Source: Chrysoperla carnea
Taxonomy: Eukaryota > Arthropoda > Insecta > Neuroptera > Chrysopidae
Length of the DNA stretch: 64,000 nt
Direction of reading: 5' to 3'
NCBI RefSeq assembly: GCF_905475395.1
Contig: NC_058337.1
Location: 87,352,368 to 87,416,367, forward strand
The translations under genes and the position numbers were made by a program. Below the pieces are notes generated by a model. That model was not told where the DNA came from. It did not search any database and worked only from the letters and a program-made list of their open reading frames with translations. Position 1 is the first letter of the stretch; each line of letters opens with the position of its first letter. Shown piece after piece: positions 36,861 to 49,900 of the stretch.

Positions 36861-39800
36861 GATCATGTCACCCGAGTTCGAAGTGAATGCGAAAGGCATG
36901 GCGAGTCATCGCCGAAACGCCATTTCGAATAAAGTCATAGTTTACATTATAAAACAAAACATGGCATGAATACACACGCCGAATTGTATATTCCTCACTG
37001 CGCTACTACCACCATAGCCGTAGCTAGACGGTTTCCAAATCAGGTACTTCTTTCATCACACTGTACATATAAATCCTTACTGTCCGCCCATTCTATCATG
37101 AAAACACTTAACGCCCCCCTTCATTTTCCTATTCACATCTCACAATAGCCTTAATCTTTTTAATTCACCACGTGCCATCGTCATCATGGAGGTCTTCGGC
37201 TTCAAAGCGCGCTTCACTCACAGAAGTAAACGATACTAATATAATATGTAGCTTGGCTGATTAATTCAGCTCCAGTTAATACAAAATTACTATTCCCGTT
37301 AAAATTGTTACTGCTAATACCTTAGCTTAGTTATAAACAAATTTATATTTAAAACTGGTGGCCCTTTATATGTATAAAGGGAAAACAGAATTGGTGGCAA
37401 GTCGAAGGTGTCTCGAATATCATAATTCAATGAATTTGTTATTATTTGCGAATAAAATTGCTTATGAAACTTTTTAAGTTATTCCAAACTTTTCAAATAT
37501 CGTTTTTTTGTAATATTATCATTAATCAATAGATTAAATAATATGACTGTCATAAAAATAGCATCATGTTTTGCTCAAAAAAAGTATTTAACAAATATTT
37601 TATGTGAGAATATAAGTTAAGGATAGAATGTAATCTCAAACTTTCGTGATACGATTCAATATTTATTAATTTAGAATTGTTATTTTTATTTATGGAACAA
37701 AATCATTCGTTTTCATGTTTCATGTAACATGATTAGCTTTAAATAAATACGTATATATTGTATAAGTTAATCGTTAGAATTTACGCACATAATTTTATCA
37801 GGTTACTGAATCAATATCAAGAAAATATTAGTGCAAATAAACTATTTTTTTCGGGCTTCCGACAAAGACCATCAACTCATAGATATATATCAATTGACAA
37901 CCTTCTATGTTTCATAGTTTCGGGCAAAACCTCTGAAAACTACGCAATTTAGTGTCCTGAATTTTCCAGACAAAATAAAAAAATTTTTGTTGAAAAATTA
38001 CGAATTTTGTATTTTAGAATTAGTTATAAAAAAACGAGTAGATTCGATGCAAACCTTGAAAGTTTCTTAAAATTTTGGGGTCTGTAGTTCTGAAGTGGGC
38101 CGTTTCCGAAGACATATTTTTTATACCAAAATAAGGTTTTACACCCATTTTCGAAAAGTGTGTCAGTTAGATTCTATAGTGCTAATTATAAACAGTTAAT
38201 TAGCATGTGCTGGACGCAGTGGACGCTATATTGCTCTGTGGTCATGACGTGAGTTGGATGTGACAACAAATGCTCTGGTATTTTGTATGGTAATTGTTTA
38301 TAATTTAAATTTTTTAGTTTACATAACCGTATGATCTTGTAACATAGCGGCTATTTCAGGGTGTTAAAAAAACTGAAATCTTTAAATAGAATTTTAAAAT
38401 TTATTTTGTTATTTTATGAACTGAAACTAACATTTTCCGACTGCTTTTTGATTAAGCTATCTCAATTATATATTTCTAAGTTTTTTCTCATATAGAATAA
38501 AATACCCTATTATTCTTTCGAATTCCTTTAAGCCTCTTGAATATTGACCATTTTTATATGATACATCTGGTATAATTAGAATAGGTTCATAAAACGTTCC
38601 TAAATTTTTCAAACGTTCCTACGAACAAAGTAAATAAATGATAACAATAGTTTTTTTACGAATTGTTAATTCGATTTTTTTAAGAATATCCTGTAAAAAA
38701 TAATTATTTATAGAATTAAGACAATATTTTCAATTTGATAAATTATATTAATTAAATAAAAAATTATTGTATTTGTATGAATACAATAAAGCTCAATAAT
38801 GTGTTTGTTTTGATAATAATTTGTTCAAAACGTGAATGTATTTTTCGATAAATTATTCCATTTTTAGTGTGTATTTATTTTATATTTTTAATGTTTGTAA
38901 GATACAAATTCTGTGAATTGAATATATCGTATATATAATAATATGATAATTTATAATTTATTTTTTATTTTAATATATAATATTTTATTTGTAAATGATT
39001 TAATTTTTTAATCCTTACAAACAAATGAAATGTCGGTCACAACAAGTAAAGAGTCCAAAGTCGCGTAAAATTCCACTTGATAGATAGATACAATAGTACG
39101 ATCCATCTGAAATAAGTTGCCCTTTATCGCCTTTGGAAGAAAAGCGACCTTATTTGGAAATCATGTTTTCTTATTCATTCCTGGTGGATTAGTAGTCATA
39201 CCTCAGTACAAAGTCTTTTTTTTTAAGTTTTTTGTTGAAGATTAAAACTTTCTATTCGTTACACTTAAAGTGAGCCTAATATTTTTTTTTCAATTTTAAT
39301 AATTAGACAATCAAATAACAAATAGAGAAGGGAAATTTTACAAGACATGATACCTGTCGTTTTGAAAACCAAAAATTTCGGGGTGTCCGTGTTTTGAAAG
39401 TGGCAGGGCCAAGCCACTTCTCTATTTGTTTTTAATTACCTTTTCAATGCATCATAATTAATGGCTGTGAGAATATGTCAAACAAATTTAGATTATGTTA
39501 AAAAAAACAATGAGGCTGTTTGTCATATTCAATAAGTTTTTTAACAAGACTGCCACAGCTAAATTCGAATTATTTTTCATTACACTCACCCAGTTATATT
39601 TATACATATTATGTTAAAGTATTATGTACAGTAATATGACTACAAACCACAAATATGCATGTAGGTTTCTTTTCTTTCGAATGTTAAGTGCGGGATCATT
39701 GAAAAGCTATTTGAAAACAAGATCATAGTAGTTTACATAGCGACTTTAACAGCCGGGTCAAATTATTAGGAAGATTGATTTTTTTTTATTACCTCATATT

Positions 39801-40934
39801 TATACAGTCAGGAATCAGATAATATGAATTTAGTATCAGTTTACAGAAATAACGACTTAATAAACAAATAATAATATTTATTTAAATTTATCAAAATAAT
39901 TATAATGGTTTAAATATAAAAAGTAATTTAAATTAAAATCTTCAAAATACTTTTTATTTATGTAATAGTACAACAATTTTTTTTAAAATAACATTAAAGA
40001 AATTATTTAAATTTTAACAGTTCATATAAGTTTTATATTAAATTTTTGTGTAAAGAATGAGCTTCCTCAGAAAGATAGATATACAAATGATATGCAGATA
40101 TACATTTATCTAAATAAGTGTAGTTTTGAACTTATCAGTCGTAAACTAATCTATGATAAAATTGTTTAAATCACTCTGTTTGTTGGATTTTTATCTGTTT
40201 CAGAAAACATAGATACTTATTTAATTAATTACTCAACTATGTATCACTTAAATGTTGGTAGTTCGGTAAATTTTACCACATTATATTGAAAATTTTTTAA
40301 GGAAATATAATGGTATCATTGCTATTTGTAAATTAGTTACTCCTTTAATGAAACTCAACTACAGTAAGCCAAAAAGATTGCAATCAAATAGATAGTCGTT
40401 GTAGTAATGACGCATTCTGAATATTATATAAGAAGTTGATCGCTTTTTCTTGAGCTTAAAAAAATTATATATAAAATAGTTCAGTAATCAATCGAAGTAT
40501 CTTGTTTTCCTTAATTATTTAAATGCTTGACTGGATCTTTATGAAAAATATGTTACAAGGAAATTACCACAATAGTAAATTGATTTCGATTCAATTTTTA
40601 ATTAAATTTTAAACTTGTTTAGAAGTACTATGAAATTACGTCGAATTAAAATGTCTAAAATTAATAGGATAATTAAGTACAATAATGACTTAAAAAATAA
40701 CAAATATTACAATATAAATACAAGAAATATTTAATTATATTTTTATGGCACTAAACAGTTTTGTTTAAGATTAGACATTATTGCATATTGATATACTTTT
40801 TTGAATACATCGTTGGTTTATTAAAGAATACAATAACACTTAATTATATTATATAGGTAAGTTGTGTATATAATTAGAATTGAAATAAGATACCTACTAT
40901 AAAATTAATTAAATACACTAATTATCCACAATCG
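36861..40934. other. Long AT-rich intergenic stretch
   Basis: I can support no gene or repeat here. The part around 38.6-40.9 kb is extremely A+T-rich. The 3' end of the beta-subunit transcript (minus strand) enters from the right. A minus-strand AATAAA at 40817-40822 would fit its poly(A) signal. Confidence 0.4.
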
Positions 40935-43900
40935 TTAGTCAATCATTATTTCGAAATGTGTCGAACCTTCTCGAAATGTGTCACCACCATGGTATACAAT
41001 ATTTTTAGCCCACGCACGACATTCTATGCTGATTATCATATGTACTAAAAAAAAAAAAGAAAGAACGAATTATTGGTATTTTTTTTAAATTTCTTTTATT
41101 ACTCGAATTTTAATATTCAAATTTTCTCGAATAATTTTAATTTATAATAAGTCTTTATTTCTATTTGTATCAAAATAAAATCTTATTATTCGAAGCTAAT
41201 TTGAAATTTATATTCGGAGAAATTATAATTATTCGAATATTTAATTATCATTTTAACCAACACATTGAAAAATTAATCCTGTAGGGTAACTATACAATTT
41301 CCTAAAAGAAATGGCGGACTCAGGATCATTTAAAAGTTACCTTCTCTTAGAAAATTGTTCCTTATAAAAAAGAAAGTAACTTTATAAGTAATGTAATATA
41401 AATCCATGAACCCTAACTCTCTGCCGAGTGGTAAATAATCTCCTGAATCGATGTAGAGTATTTTCTCTTATAGGAAATATTTATGGAAGAACGGCCATTT
41501 TCGAGATATAGCGGTTTCGGGTGTGGTTAAAGTAAACTGGAAAAAGGCAACCGCAAACTGACAGTATCACGGCAATTTGCAATTAAGCGTAAGAGAAAGC
41601 TGCTGTAAAACAGTGTAAAGAAAGTAAAAACTGAAAAATTTTTGGCGCTTGGCAAATAACTTTCATAACGGCCGCACAAACGTTACACAATACTGGAAGA
41701 CATTTGCTGGTGTCCTGCGAGTATACTTGACGCACGGAAGACAGTGTGAAAAAAAGGACTTTTAGAGTTTACTCTATAAAGGAAGTAAGAAAAGCCTCAC
41801 TAGAAAGTAAGGCTTCTAAGGTTTCTAGTCAACTAGAAGCCGCGCCAGTGCTAAGAGACTAATGTGAAATATGTGCAGGAGAAATTTAAACTTCTTTTAA
41901 CAACAAAATCAATCAAAAGAAGCCTAAAAATACGCATTTCTTCTTCAAATACTCAAGAAATTCTTCGAAAAATTTTAACATTCTATTCCTGAATTATAAA
42001 ATATATTCTCTGGATTTTGCAACCTCATTTACCGTGTTTTTTTATAGAGGAACTATTTTTTAATTTTAATTTTTCTCTTGTTGGTAACCAAGATCGAGAT
42101 AATTCTAAAAATGAAGGTAAAATTTTAAGTGCTTAAAAGATGTCTACTTATGGCCTGATTATTTTTTTATTGAAAATTATTTCTCTAATTTATTTACCCT
42201 TCAAGATATTTCAGATTATCGATTAATATGGGCCACCCTGTAGGTATATGACTAAAAAAAATGCTACAATTTGACTAAAAGGCTTATTTACCAGATTGAA
42301 TGTTGCTCTATACCTCTTAGATTATTTGTAAATATCACTTATAATATTAATTATGCTTACAATTAGGTCTTAATAATCTCACAACCACCAACGGATTTAA
42401 ATATCCTTGAGTATTTGTAAATGGATAAAAATAAGATGGAAAACCTCGATTTATGTACTCAATAGAACCAAGATTCTCACGATCACCTGGATCTTGTCCC
42501 TCGCAAGTTACCCATATCTGATTTCTCTGAAAATAAAATATGCATGTATTCAAAAACAACTTACAGCCAAAGAAGTAATCTACGTAAAATAAGCTTTAGT
42601 AAACACAAAAACAAATAAAGACATAAGCATTACCTGCAGTGGTGGTAAACTTCTGATATGGGCTTTCAATTCCTCTGGCATTGCTGCTGGCAAATCATCG
42701 GGATCATTGTAAAATTCTGGTTGCCAACCATATATCTTTGAAAATGAAAAGAAAAAACGACAAAAAATTAGACTGGCTAAAGTCAAATTTTCGTTTAAAC
42801 GGTTTTATAATGCATCTACTAGATTAAATAATTTATGCAGAGGTTTTAGGGCAAATCTTAACAAAGAAGATGTTTTTTTTTTAATTTTCATAAGATGCTT
42901 CGTTACCGATCGCGTCCGGCATTTCCGAAGCACTTATTTTTGCATTTTCGCAAATAGCGCGGCAAATTTTATATTATTTTGCTACGAAAAACAAAAAGAT
43001 ACCATTAAAAGCTAAAATTTAAGAACAGAACCCAATTCCTGTGAGTCATACAAGCTGAGAACAGATTTGACTCTACATACTCTAATTTTTTTGCTCCACA
43101 CCATCTATTTTTGTTTTTTTATCAAAATGCTTTTTCCCTTTTTTTTCCGTTTTGCAAGAAACCTGTTTTTCGCACTTTTCCGATTTTTTTTAACAACTTC
43201 CTATACTGCAATTTTTTCCAAAGTATGTTTTCTTAAAAACTACTATTTTTCTCCTAATTATACCGCTAAAAAACTGGACAGGAGAATTATCTTAAATTTT
43301 AAAATCTTTAATTGCTTGCGGACTCTATAGATTATTTTAACTTACCTTATTCAATTTTACAAATATACAAGGCGATGATTTGTTATAACTATATCCATTT
43401 TGTGGTGAACATGGACCAAAGTTCCCAACATCTACGGCACAAACCTTACCGGGCGCAGGTGGTTTATCAAAATCACAAATTTGTTGATTTTTACCACCGC
43501 CAGGTAGTTTGGAATTATTTGTATACACTGTAAATTTAAATTACAAATTTATCAGTAAATAATTTATTTTACATCTATACGTGAAAGGCATACATACAAA
43601 ATTTTCATAGAAAAGCAAGTTGGGAGACAAATAGAACGATCGGTAAGTTTTTATAAAAAAAAAGGATCAAAATTAAACATCTTTCTGAAAAATGGATCTT
43701 TTTCAAATTGATTTTTATCGTTTTCTTGATGGTTTAAGCGATTTTTTAGTTCAGATTTTATGGAAAAAACAATTTCTGGGCATAGCAAAGACGAATAGTT
43801 TCATTAAAGGAATTAAAAAATTTTTTTTCAAATTGTGGTTTTTTTTTAGATAATGCAAAAATTTTTAGTGTTATTGTGTAGGTACTTTTATGGGTTTTTC

Positions 43901-46900
43901 CGTGAATGTGATTTTGGAATTTTTGTTTTATGTAAACCGCATTAATCTCTTGCTAATTTAACAATTTAATGACACCAAGGTACCGTAAAATTTTTTTTTA
44001 TTTTTCAATAATAAATCACTAATCAACTGATTTAAAACTTTGGTTATAATTAAACAACTTTTGGAATAACCCCGTTCATTTAACTCGTTTTCATGAATCT
44101 CTTTGTAGGTACACCAATATTATTTTAAATTCCTTACATTCTAAAAAGTTATCCAAAATTTCTGTCCATTCTTTTATGCTAGTTTGATTTTGTGCTTCAT
44201 ACCAAATTAATGATTCTTGTTCAAAATTCAATGGTATTGGACGAAAACCTAAACCAGGATTTTTGCCTATCCGACTTTCTTCTAATTTCCATTTTGGTTC
44301 ATGTTCATCGAGTGTAGACATCCATCCATACATACATATTGCAAACAGCGCAGCAAGAACAGTATAAAATATTGCGTAAAAAAGAAATAATTGACCTGAA
44401 ATAGTAAAACACAAATTAAAAAAAAGGAATCTTGGTTTATTTATTACCAACTCTATTTTGTTTAGTTCGAAACATTTGTTCATAAATTTAGCTACGGACT
44501 TGGCCTATATTTTAGCCTTACTATCTCTATTTTGAGAATTCAATATCATTTCACTTTCATTCGTAAAACAGTCCAAGTTCGAAAAATTTGAACAGTAAGA
44601 CGGATTTGAATGCGGTTTTCTTCATTCGATTTGTTAGAGCATTAGAAAATTTTGTGACCTACTTGATTTATAAGAAACTAAAAATATGCAATTTGCATAA
44701 ATAATATGCATTTTATAATTGCATTTTAAATTGACCGTAAATATACTCGAATGAAGAAAGCATTCAATTCCGTCTTACTGTTCAAATTTTTCAAACTTCT
44801 GGCTCAATTCTACCCCAGCTGTATCGAAAACGATAGAATAAATATAAATAGGTTTATCGTGTAATAATTAACAATATTTTTATGCATGTATAATATCTAT
44901 GTATGTGTATATCATGTATATGTGTTTAATTGCTGAACGATATTTATGCATGAAATTAAAAATAATAAAAATAAAAATAAACAATCACTACTTATTTCAA
45001 TCAATCTACAGGTATGCTATAAGCTATTCTAAAAAAATCCAGTGTGATCCAGTACAAACTGATTAACTTAAAATACCGGCTTCATCATTATTATAATATT
45101 AATATAAAAAATGAAAACCTTGCATCCACTCACACTATAGAAAATAAATAAACAAAAAAATGTTCTTACTACTTAACTTAGACAGTCATCAGTTTATAAA
45201 TGCAATAATATCAATGGATATCGGAATTTAATTGATAAAATAAATTACTCAAGTATGAATTAAGACACTATACTGGTGGGTACGTACAATTGATTGATTG
45301 AGAAGTACGCAAAATATGAACGTTTTAAAATTATCTTTGAACATTTCCATCCCTTAACAAAATTCTGGAGATTAATTAGATGTTATATTTTATTTCAACC
45401 TTAATTTTAAATTGATCCTGAATGTTGTGTTATTTTCAAGATAAGCATTTTTCTATTTTTAAGTATTGAAGATAATTAATTTGATAGATTATTCAGATAA
45501 TCATTTTCAAAAAAAAAAACTATGTTTTGTTAAACTTTTTTTCTACTTTTAACATATTTGTGTAAAAAAATTGCCTATATTTTACAATTTTTTAACAATG
45601 GGTCCGATTTTCGAAATTGAGATTTTCAACATATCATTACGTTTCATGGTTAGTTAAGACAGGGCTTTAACACTTCGTTGAGATGTCGATCGAAGCGTAT
45701 TAACAGAAGTATGACTTGAAAAGAATTTCATAACATTTTGCAGATTCGGTTCGATTTTATTTTTTTAAACTATTTATTATGGTGGGAAGTTATTCGTGTG
45801 GACCTCAAGGGTTGCACCCAAAGGTATGGTACTATTATTTTATCTATGGTTGCACCAGACCTTATCCACGGCTTGTTTGTTTTAAGTATTGTCTGTATAT
45901 ACAAAACTCTAAGACCTGCGTAAACTCGAATGCCTAGTTTATTCTCTGAGGTAAACTGGACGCAAAGTTGGTGGTGCTTTGCCTGGGGTGTGAAAATTTC
46001 ACACGAGTCGTCTAGTTGTTAGAAATACCTCATGTTAATAGTATTTCTGTATTTAAAAATGTGCTACAGTGAAATATTACAAAAATGTCTGTTTTGCACA
46101 TGTATTTAAATACAAGAAAAAAAATTAAAATAAAGTGTTTTTAACAATTTAAAATAAAGATTTTAAAATAAAATTACCTGTCATTAGTCTGAATTAGGAT
46201 TTTGACGAGGGATGTTCAAAGATTATTTTATATTACTTATTCCCAACATTAAATAGAATGTAACTCAACCTTTACAAAAGAATTAATTATTAAGAGATCC
46301 ACCCAAAAAAATTAATTATCCTATTTGTTTAAAAAATTGTTAATCACAGTATTTTTGGAAGGCTAACTTAGATCGGAATTTAGCTCTGTCTAAGTGACAC
46401 TAATTGAAGAAAACGAAGAAAATATATACCATTAAAAATTTTAAAAAACGTTGCTTATAAAATTTAACATTCAAATTTGGAGGCCATATTAAATAATATC
46501 TCGTTTATAAAACATATGTGCTGAGAATAATTTTTTCAAAAAACTTGATAACATTATTATCACGAGTGTTTATTTACAAAAAAAAATTGTTTCATACTGA
46601 ATTCATTTAAAATTACTGTTTCTATGAAGAGCTTGGTATAATGGGTAATGAATACATTTTTGTTGGCTGATACTCGAATTATATTTTTAAAAAAAGTTAT
46701 AATAAAATGAACAATTCATTTTTGTATGAATATCGATGGGGTTTTGTTTTATAGCATTATTAAAATTGCACGCTTCTCTACCCCATTATGTATATTGAGT
46801 TTTATATTATAAATGTAATATTCGATAAATATTAGAGGTAGAAAACCAAGCCTTGCTTGAATTGCATTGAATCGAATCATTTGCTTAAATGAAAATTTAT

Positions 46901-49900
46901 ATTTATTATCAGTCTTTATTATTAAAATTTTGTAAATTAATTAGGCTATTATCGTTAGTCAAAAATAAATTATGAAATTTGAAAAGAGTTAAAATTTATG
47001 TAAAAATATACTTAAATATTCTGATTTCGAGTCATAAAAGCACATTTTTCTTTTAAAATATTAAAATAAAAAATCGTAATTTTTTAACTGAGAGCCGTAA
47101 GCCTTGCTGTGATGTCATATCGGTATGAGCCATGGACCATCAATTAGTTCAGTGTAGACAGCTGGGTATAATATATCCATAGATAATAAGTATTTATATT
47201 TATTATAATTAGATGTCTATGAATATATCTGTCAAACTTATTTGTGTTATTTCGTGTAATGATACCGATATTACGTCACCAAATTGGATGCCCACGTTTT
47301 TGACAGTTTAAAATTTAATTTAAGTTTTTGGGAAGAAAGCGTGTGTATTTTTCAGAAATAAATTTTTGGTGGCTTTTTATTAGCAAAATCAACATTTTGA
47401 AGTACTTTTTCAAAAATAGTAGAATACCCTATTACAAAAATATACCCTTTTTCCTGTAACATATAATATATATTTAAGTCTTATATGGAAACCCATTATA
47501 ATAATAGTTTAGAGCACCAAAACTGTTCTCCCCCTTGAAGATGTATTTTTAATTAGAAATAAATTATCTAAACGTTTTAAGAAATTCCGGGTTTAAATTA
47601 CAATAAATCAAATTAAATATTTTTAAGTATTTGCACGTGGGGGATTCACTTTTTAATATAATAATGAAAACAAAAGTTTTGAATTTTTTTTTAAGAAATG
47701 ATATAAAATTATGTTTTAATTGTGATTTAATGGTAGCATTCATTATTATTAATTAATTCGTAAAAATAACATTTTATATTATTCTACTGAAAAATGAAAA
47801 CTATTGATAAATATTGAACTAAATTTCCAATCATCAGATCGCGACCAATAATGTGTAAATTATACCATACGTTTAATTTACATCTTGGAATAGGCATCTC
47901 CCACGAGTATGACAGAGTACATGCATTATGCAATGCATATAAGAAAGAGGTGTTATATAAATTATCAAATCAATTAATAATATTTGTATTCAATAAAAAG
48001 CCCCCACTCCCTACCTCTACAGGCACACAGCAGAAGGACCATCATACGGCTTAAAGGGAACCGAAGCTACAACACACTTTTGCTTAACGCATGTACTCTG
48101 TCATAATCGTAGGAGATGCCTATGCCAAGATGTAAATTAAACGCATGGTATACAGTGCGTTCATTACAAAAGTATCCACCCTTATTAACTCTTGACCTGA
48201 TGTTATTATTGTTTTGTGTGAAAACACGTTGATTAAGATATCGAGGGGAAGTTCAAAAATGATACCTAGAGAATTTTAGGTTTCACCCCTTTGCCCCTAG
48301 CCACCCCAACTTTGAAATTGCAAATAACACCCCCTACTTTGTTGAACTTCATTTAAAACTCTATTCAACCATGATAAAAAAAATTGAAATCGATCGATTG
48401 GTTCTTACGATAGACTGCACAAAAGATGGAAGTTATCTGAGGTGATTATTGTTTTGAGTGAAAACACGTCGATTTAGATATCGACGGCGAAGTTCTAAAA
48501 TGGTACTTACAGAAGTTTAGGTCTCATCCATTCATCCCCACCCACCTCGACTTTGAAATTTTCAATAACATCTCCTACCTTGTGATACCTCTTTTGAAAG
48601 GGCATACGATTTTCTCTTCACCCATGGTAAAAAAATCGATCGATTGGTTCTTAAAATAAACTACCTTGATATAATATACCTTGATATACCTTAATATACA
48701 TTGATATATTTCATATATACGTGGTTTAAATAACCATATCAAAAAAATATTTAATAATAAGAAAATCTATTAGAGGAGGAAATAGGGCCTTAGTGAAGGA
48801 GACCTGCTGCTCAAGAGTTTTTTTTTTTTAGTATTTATGATTATGATTTTGTGTATACAGAAAATTAATGGAAAAATAACTATAATATTTATACGTAGTG
48901 ATAATAATGATAATAAACATAATATTATTTAATTACCACGTATAATTTAATATTTACAAATTATATTACCTGCCTATCAACTAACGTGTGTAGTGTGTCC
49001 GTGTTAAATCGGAAATCATATGCAAAGTAACTAATATTTAAATTATAAGTAAATATCTTCAAAGTTTTCAAAATTTTCATGAAGTATGGACAAGATAAAC
49101 TTTCTTTTTATATTTTACATTCCTGAAGCGGTAGCCTTTTGGACTCTTATTTCCCATTGAACTCCTGAGTTAAGTACGAACATAGTTTCAAACTTTTTGC
49201 AAAATTTTTGAAACAATGATGCGATCAATTGCTTAGAGTGAAGGGAAAACAATGCACAGCAAAAATTAGAGTTTCTCATGTCAAGTCTGCAAGCTTTCAT
49301 AAATCTAAATCAATTTATAATTATTTACAAACCTTTTTGAGCATTGATTTGGTTATTCGCGACTCCAAACCACCATAGATAACATTTTAATGGCTATCTA
49401 TGGTTTCTTGAGATCGCGAATTGTCCATCATCAGGACCGTAACTAGGGCGTGAAAAAGGAGGCACCCGCCACCGGCGTTTTGCATGTAAAACAAAAAGTT
49501 AGTAAAGAATTTTGTAGAAAGCGCTCATTAATTTACAGTATTTGTAGAAAAAAGTACTATAGAAAACTCTCAAAGCTCCGAAATAGCGCGCCTCTGTCTA
49601 AACAAAGGCGCGCTGTTCTCGATCGCATCGATTGCATTTTTTCGATATTCAAATTTTCTAAAAAAATTCCATGGATTTCGATCGCAGCACCTCCTTTCGG
49701 AGCCAATTTTAAAGCATCCACCTCAAACACTCTCACAAAAGTTCATCAAAATTTGCCCAGTCGGTTACGAGTAATTCAATCACATACATATACATGAGCA
49801 GTAGAATTAAGTATATATAAACATCATGTCTCTATGCATAAAAGGTAAGTCTTATTTTACCAAATTTCTTGTTTTGCATTCCCGATTAGCCATTTATTCT

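Noticed and set aside
48200-48661. The tandem unit considered as a CRISPR array or satellite
   Set aside because: There are only two copies, the unit is about 240 bp and spacers are lacking; this is neither a CRISPR array nor a long satellite array.
49450-49797. A 115-residue plus-strand frame in nrv intron 1
   Set aside because: Its last part resembles a common insect repeat rather than protein (the FKA-STSNTLTKVHQN region), and no family pattern is seen.
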